DNA from: an uncultured Duncaniella sp.
Lineage (GTDB): Bacteria; Bacteroidota; Bacteroidia; Bacteroidales; Muribaculaceae
Assembly (NCBI GenBank): GCA_958352885.1
Contig: CATWQI010000008.1
Coordinates: 87,455-151,454, forward strand
DNA length: 64,000 nucleotides
Direction: 5' to 3'
Positions 62,047-64,000 of this stretch are shown in pieces. Each line of letters opens with the position of its first letter. Position 1 is the stretch's first letter. The notes under the pieces were generated by a model. The model searched no databases and was not told the DNA's origin. It saw nothing but the letters and a program-made list of their open reading frames with translations. The translations under genes and the position numbers were made by a program.

Positions 62047-62076
62047 CATAAAGGCGGGGAAACCTGCCTTTATGCC
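62047..62076. terminator. Hairpin between convergent methyltransferase and AraC genes
   Basis: CATAAAGGC (62047-62055) pairs with GCCTTTATG (62066-62074), with extra GG/CC pairing inside. T-rich sequence follows after four bases. Probably a bidirectional terminator. Confidence 0.6.
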
Positions 62077-62120
62077 TACTTTAATTCTATTAACAACGGT
62101 CACGTCATTTTCTCAAATAA

Positions 62121-62981
62121 TCAATCCTCATTACTGCTGTTGCGATAGGCTTTTGGTGAAACGCCTGTGTGGGTTTTGAAATATTTTCCGAAGAACGATT
62201 GTGTCGGGAAATTGAGCTGATAACAGATTTGCTGAATCGTCATATCGGTCGATGCAAGCAATGCTTTGGCCTCCATAAGTACGTATTCCTCAATCCATTC
62301 AGCCGCACTCTTACCCGTAACGTTTTTAACGACTGATGAAAGATAACCCGGTGTCAGGTGCATATCTGCTGCATAATCAATGACTTTTCTCTTTTGGTGA
62401 TAATTCTGGCTGACAATGTTGATATATTGTTGTGCTATATTTTCCTCTCTTGACAAAGCAGGAGGGATTTTCGCAACAATACTGTCGGCCAAGCTGTATA
62501 TCATAGCTGATGTTAGATGTTGCAATATCTCGCGGATATGCGGCCGACGGCGTGCGAGTATCCGACGCACCATCTCGCAGAACAATCTGATCGCATCGTT
62601 CTCCTTATCCGACGGCATGACAATCGGATTAGCGGCAAGGACAATTGAGATATTCAGATTATAGGGAAATCCCATAGATCCCATGAACTCCGGTGATATG
62701 GATATCAATATGGCTTTATAGTCCTCTGATACAGATAATATCTCCACAACCTGTCCCGGCAGAGTAATTCCTATTGAACCCGGCGATGACACGACAGTCT
62801 TGAGATTTACCCGGCTCTTACATGTACCTGTCATGCAGACGCTACACTGATACATGTGGTTGATTACCGGTATTTTCGGAAAATCATCCGCCGTTATGTC
62901 AATGACAAAGAAATCGTCATCAAGTCTATATGTGTCCGGGCATGAAGCCAACCGTTCTATAATAGAAGTCTTCCGTATCAT
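62121..62981 (-). CDS. AraC-family transcriptional regulator (3)
   Basis: 286 residues. N-terminal cupin-like sensor with a Cys-containing stretch (MYQCSVCMTGTCKS, about 43-56), then two helix-turn-helix motifs, VIDYAADMHLTPGYLSSVVK and IQQICYQLNFPTQSFFGKYF, ending TGVSPKAYRNSSNED. Divergent from a TonB-dependent receptor whose promoter has AraC-type direct repeats, so it is probably its activator. Confidence 0.92.
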   Translation of the reverse strand: MIRKTSIIERLASCPDTYRLDDDFFVIDITADDFPKIPVINHMYQCSVCMTGTCKSRVNLKTVVSSPGSIGITLPGQVVEILSVSEDYKAILISISPEFMGSMGFPYNLNISIVLAANPIVMPSDKENDAIRLFCEMVRRILARRRPHIREILQHLTSAMIYSLADSIVAKIPPALSREENIAQQYINIVSQNYHQKRKVIDYAADMHLTPGYLSSVVKNVTGKSAAEWIEEYVLMEAKALLASTDMTIQQICYQLNFPTQSFFGKYFKTHTGVSPKAYRNSSNED

Positions 62982-63003
62982 TGTTTTTTATGGTTTAAGA
63001 ATA

Positions 63004-63011
63004 CAAAATTA
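63004..63011 (-). promoter_or_regulatory. -7 promoter box of AraC regulator 3
   Basis: Minus strand TAATTTTG, exact match, 22 bases before the ATG at 62981. Confidence 0.65.
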
Positions 63012-63044
63012 GGCTAATAATTCCATATTTCAAGTCTATATTTT

Positions 63045-63076
63045 AAGAATAGTCCAATTTATTCAAAGAATAGACC
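63045..63076 (+). promoter_or_regulatory. AraC-type direct repeats at the TonB-receptor promoter
   Basis: AAGAATAGTCC (63045-63055) and AAGAATAGACC (63066-63076) match at 10 of 11 positions with a start-to-start spacing of 21 bases, the spacing of the araI1-araI2 half-sites. The second copy ends one base before the -33 element. Confidence 0.65.
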
Positions 63077-63077
63077 T

Positions 63078-63107
63078 TTTGTATTGGTGAATGCCATAGT
63101 AATTTTG
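63078..63107 (+). promoter_or_regulatory. Promoter of the TonB-dependent receptor
   Basis: TTTG (63078-63081) and TAATTTTG (63100-63107) with an 18-base spacer; the ATG follows at 63139. Confidence 0.75.
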
Positions 63108-63138
63108 CACCCGACTTAATAGTGTCTAAACTAAACGT

Positions 63139-64000
63139 ATGACTAAATTAAAAAAGACATTTGTACTATTAATAACGGCAGTGGCATTATGCAGCAATGC
63201 GGCATTAGCACAGCATACATTCGTCATAAAAGGTAAAGTGACGGAGGCGGATACAACCGAACCTCTTATCGGTGCATCCGTGAGATGTGGCACAACTGGA
63301 GCTGCAACAGATGTTGACGGCAATTATGAGCTTTCGGTAAAAGAAGGTTGCTATGATATCGAATGTTCCTATATAGGTTTTGAAAATGACAGACGCCGGA
63401 TTACAGTATCCTGTGACACGGTGATAAACTTTGAGTTGAAGAGTGCCACAAGTGAACTGTCTGAAGTCGTTGTGTTATCGCGTTCCGTGATGGACAGATT
63501 AAAAAACACTCAGCCGGGCATGGAGCGTATCGACATTGACGAGATGTCTAAAACTCCGGTATTATTTGGAGAGCGCGATATACTGAAATCATTACAGCTT
63601 CTTCCCGGCGTATCGGCCGAGGGGGATGGAACTGGTGGATTTCAAGTCCGTGGCGGTACAGCAAGCCAGAACCTTGTACTGCTTGACGATGCTCCGGTTA
63701 TAAATTCGGGGCATCTGTTCGGATTTTTCTCAACATTCAACGACCCTGCATTATCAAGTGCCACTCTATACAAAGGTCAGATTCCGGCACGCTACGGAGG
63801 TGCAACTTCTTCAGTGTTCGATGTGAATACAAAAGCCGGCAATGCTGAAAAATATAAGGGTTCTTTCACAGTTGGATTACTTTCGGCAAAATTTGACATA
63901 GAGGGGCCGATAATCAAGGACAAGCTGTCTTTCTTTGCATCAGCCCGACGTTCCTATATGGATATGTTTCTGAAATTCACAGACCAATTCAAGGATAACT
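63139..64000 (+). CDS. TonB-dependent receptor, 3' end beyond window
   Basis: The first 287 residues are visible. Signal peptide about 1-24 (ending ALAQ), carboxypeptidase-regulatory-like domain (about 28-105; GKVTEADTTEPLIGASVRC, GFENDRRRITV) and the plug (about 107-225) with LKSLQLLPGVSAEGDGTGGF, QVRGGTASQNLVLLDDAPV and LYKGQIPARYGG, then the first barrel strands. The plug lacks gaps and looks functional. This type is often a stand-alone receptor with a DUF4249 partner downstream, which would lie outside the window. Confidence 0.93.
   Translation, partial: MTKLKKTFVLLITAVALCSNAALAQHTFVIKGKVTEADTTEPLIGASVRCGTTGAATDVDGNYELSVKEGCYDIECSYIGFENDRRRITVSCDTVINFELKSATSELSEVVVLSRSVMDRLKNTQPGMERIDIDEMSKTPVLFGERDILKSLQLLPGVSAEGDGTGGFQVRGGTASQNLVLLDDAPVINSGHLFGFFSTFNDPALSSATLYKGQIPARYGGATSSVFDVNTKAGNAEKYKGSFTVGLLSAKFDIEGPIIKDKLSFFASARRSYMDMFLKFTDQFKDN

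Noticed and set aside
1..64000. CRISPR arrays, tRNA or rRNA genes, intact insertion sequences
   Set aside because: No regularly spaced repeats, no cloverleaf-like sequences noticed in the gaps, and no transposase-like proteins were found by reading; a dedicated tRNA scan was not possible.

Overview
The window comes from a member of the Bacteroidales, most likely Muribaculaceae or a close relative. The evidence is a Bacteroidetes-type promoter box (TAnnTTTG) in front of many genes, outer-membrane receptors with carboxypeptidase-regulatory and plug domains, a GLPGLI-family protein, a bifunctional HisB, lipid A/Kdo genes, and T9SS-like tails on two secreted proteins. No rRNA, tRNA, CRISPR array or intact insertion sequence was seen.

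Layout. 1-0.9 kb: 3' end of a polyamine gene (carboxynorspermidine synthase family). 1.0-3.9 kb: a pRiA4b ORF-3-like protein, then a leftward three-gene operon (B3/4 protein, YrdC/Sua5-like protein, GNAT-like protein). 4.0-12.7 kb: a rightward envelope cluster with kdtA, a lipid A-type acyltransferase, kdsB, a GT90 enzyme, a heptosyltransferase-like enzyme and two LTA-synthase-like membrane sulfatases. 12.8-18.5 kb: hisG-D-C-B-H-A, ending without hisF or hisIE. 18.8-21.0 kb: a PepSY-like secreted protein and a SulP anion transporter.

21.4-53.7 kb is the most unusual part: about 32 kb almost entirely of redox enzymes and hydrolases. It holds eight flavodoxin/FMN-reductase domains, four aldo/keto reductases (AKRs) plus a relic, two zinc alcohol dehydrogenases, three iron-type alcohol dehydrogenases, five alpha/beta hydrolases, a cupin/carboxymuconolactone decarboxylase protein, a quinol-monooxygenase-like protein, a RibD/DHFR-like reductase, a BASS transporter, two AraC regulators and a two-component system next to an outer-membrane barrel. 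The core is two convergent nine-gene operons (36103-44331 rightward, 52668-45526 leftward) plus a six-gene leftward operon (34996-29934). A flavodoxin followed directly by an AKR occurs four times in the same order, once as one fused lipoprotein. Many of these enzymes carry signal peptides, lipoboxes, a twin-arginine leader or T9SS-like tails, so an envelope-located redox system is inferred. The AraC + YqhD-like dehydrogenase + DkgA-like AKR combination recalls the known YqhC-YqhD-DkgA aldehyde response of enterobacteria. I infer a role in handling reactive carbonyls, quinones or another xenobiotic; the substrate is unknown.

53.9-64 kb: an outer-membrane receptor and GLPGLI protein divergent from a histidine kinase/response regulator pair; a TetR regulator followed by an ATC-hydrolase-like protein and an LCM-family methyltransferase; and an AraC regulator divergent from a TonB-dependent receptor that runs off the end. 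Several regulatory sites are visible directly: direct repeats, inverted repeats, and promoter boxes so close to start codons that leaderless mRNAs are predicted for some genes.
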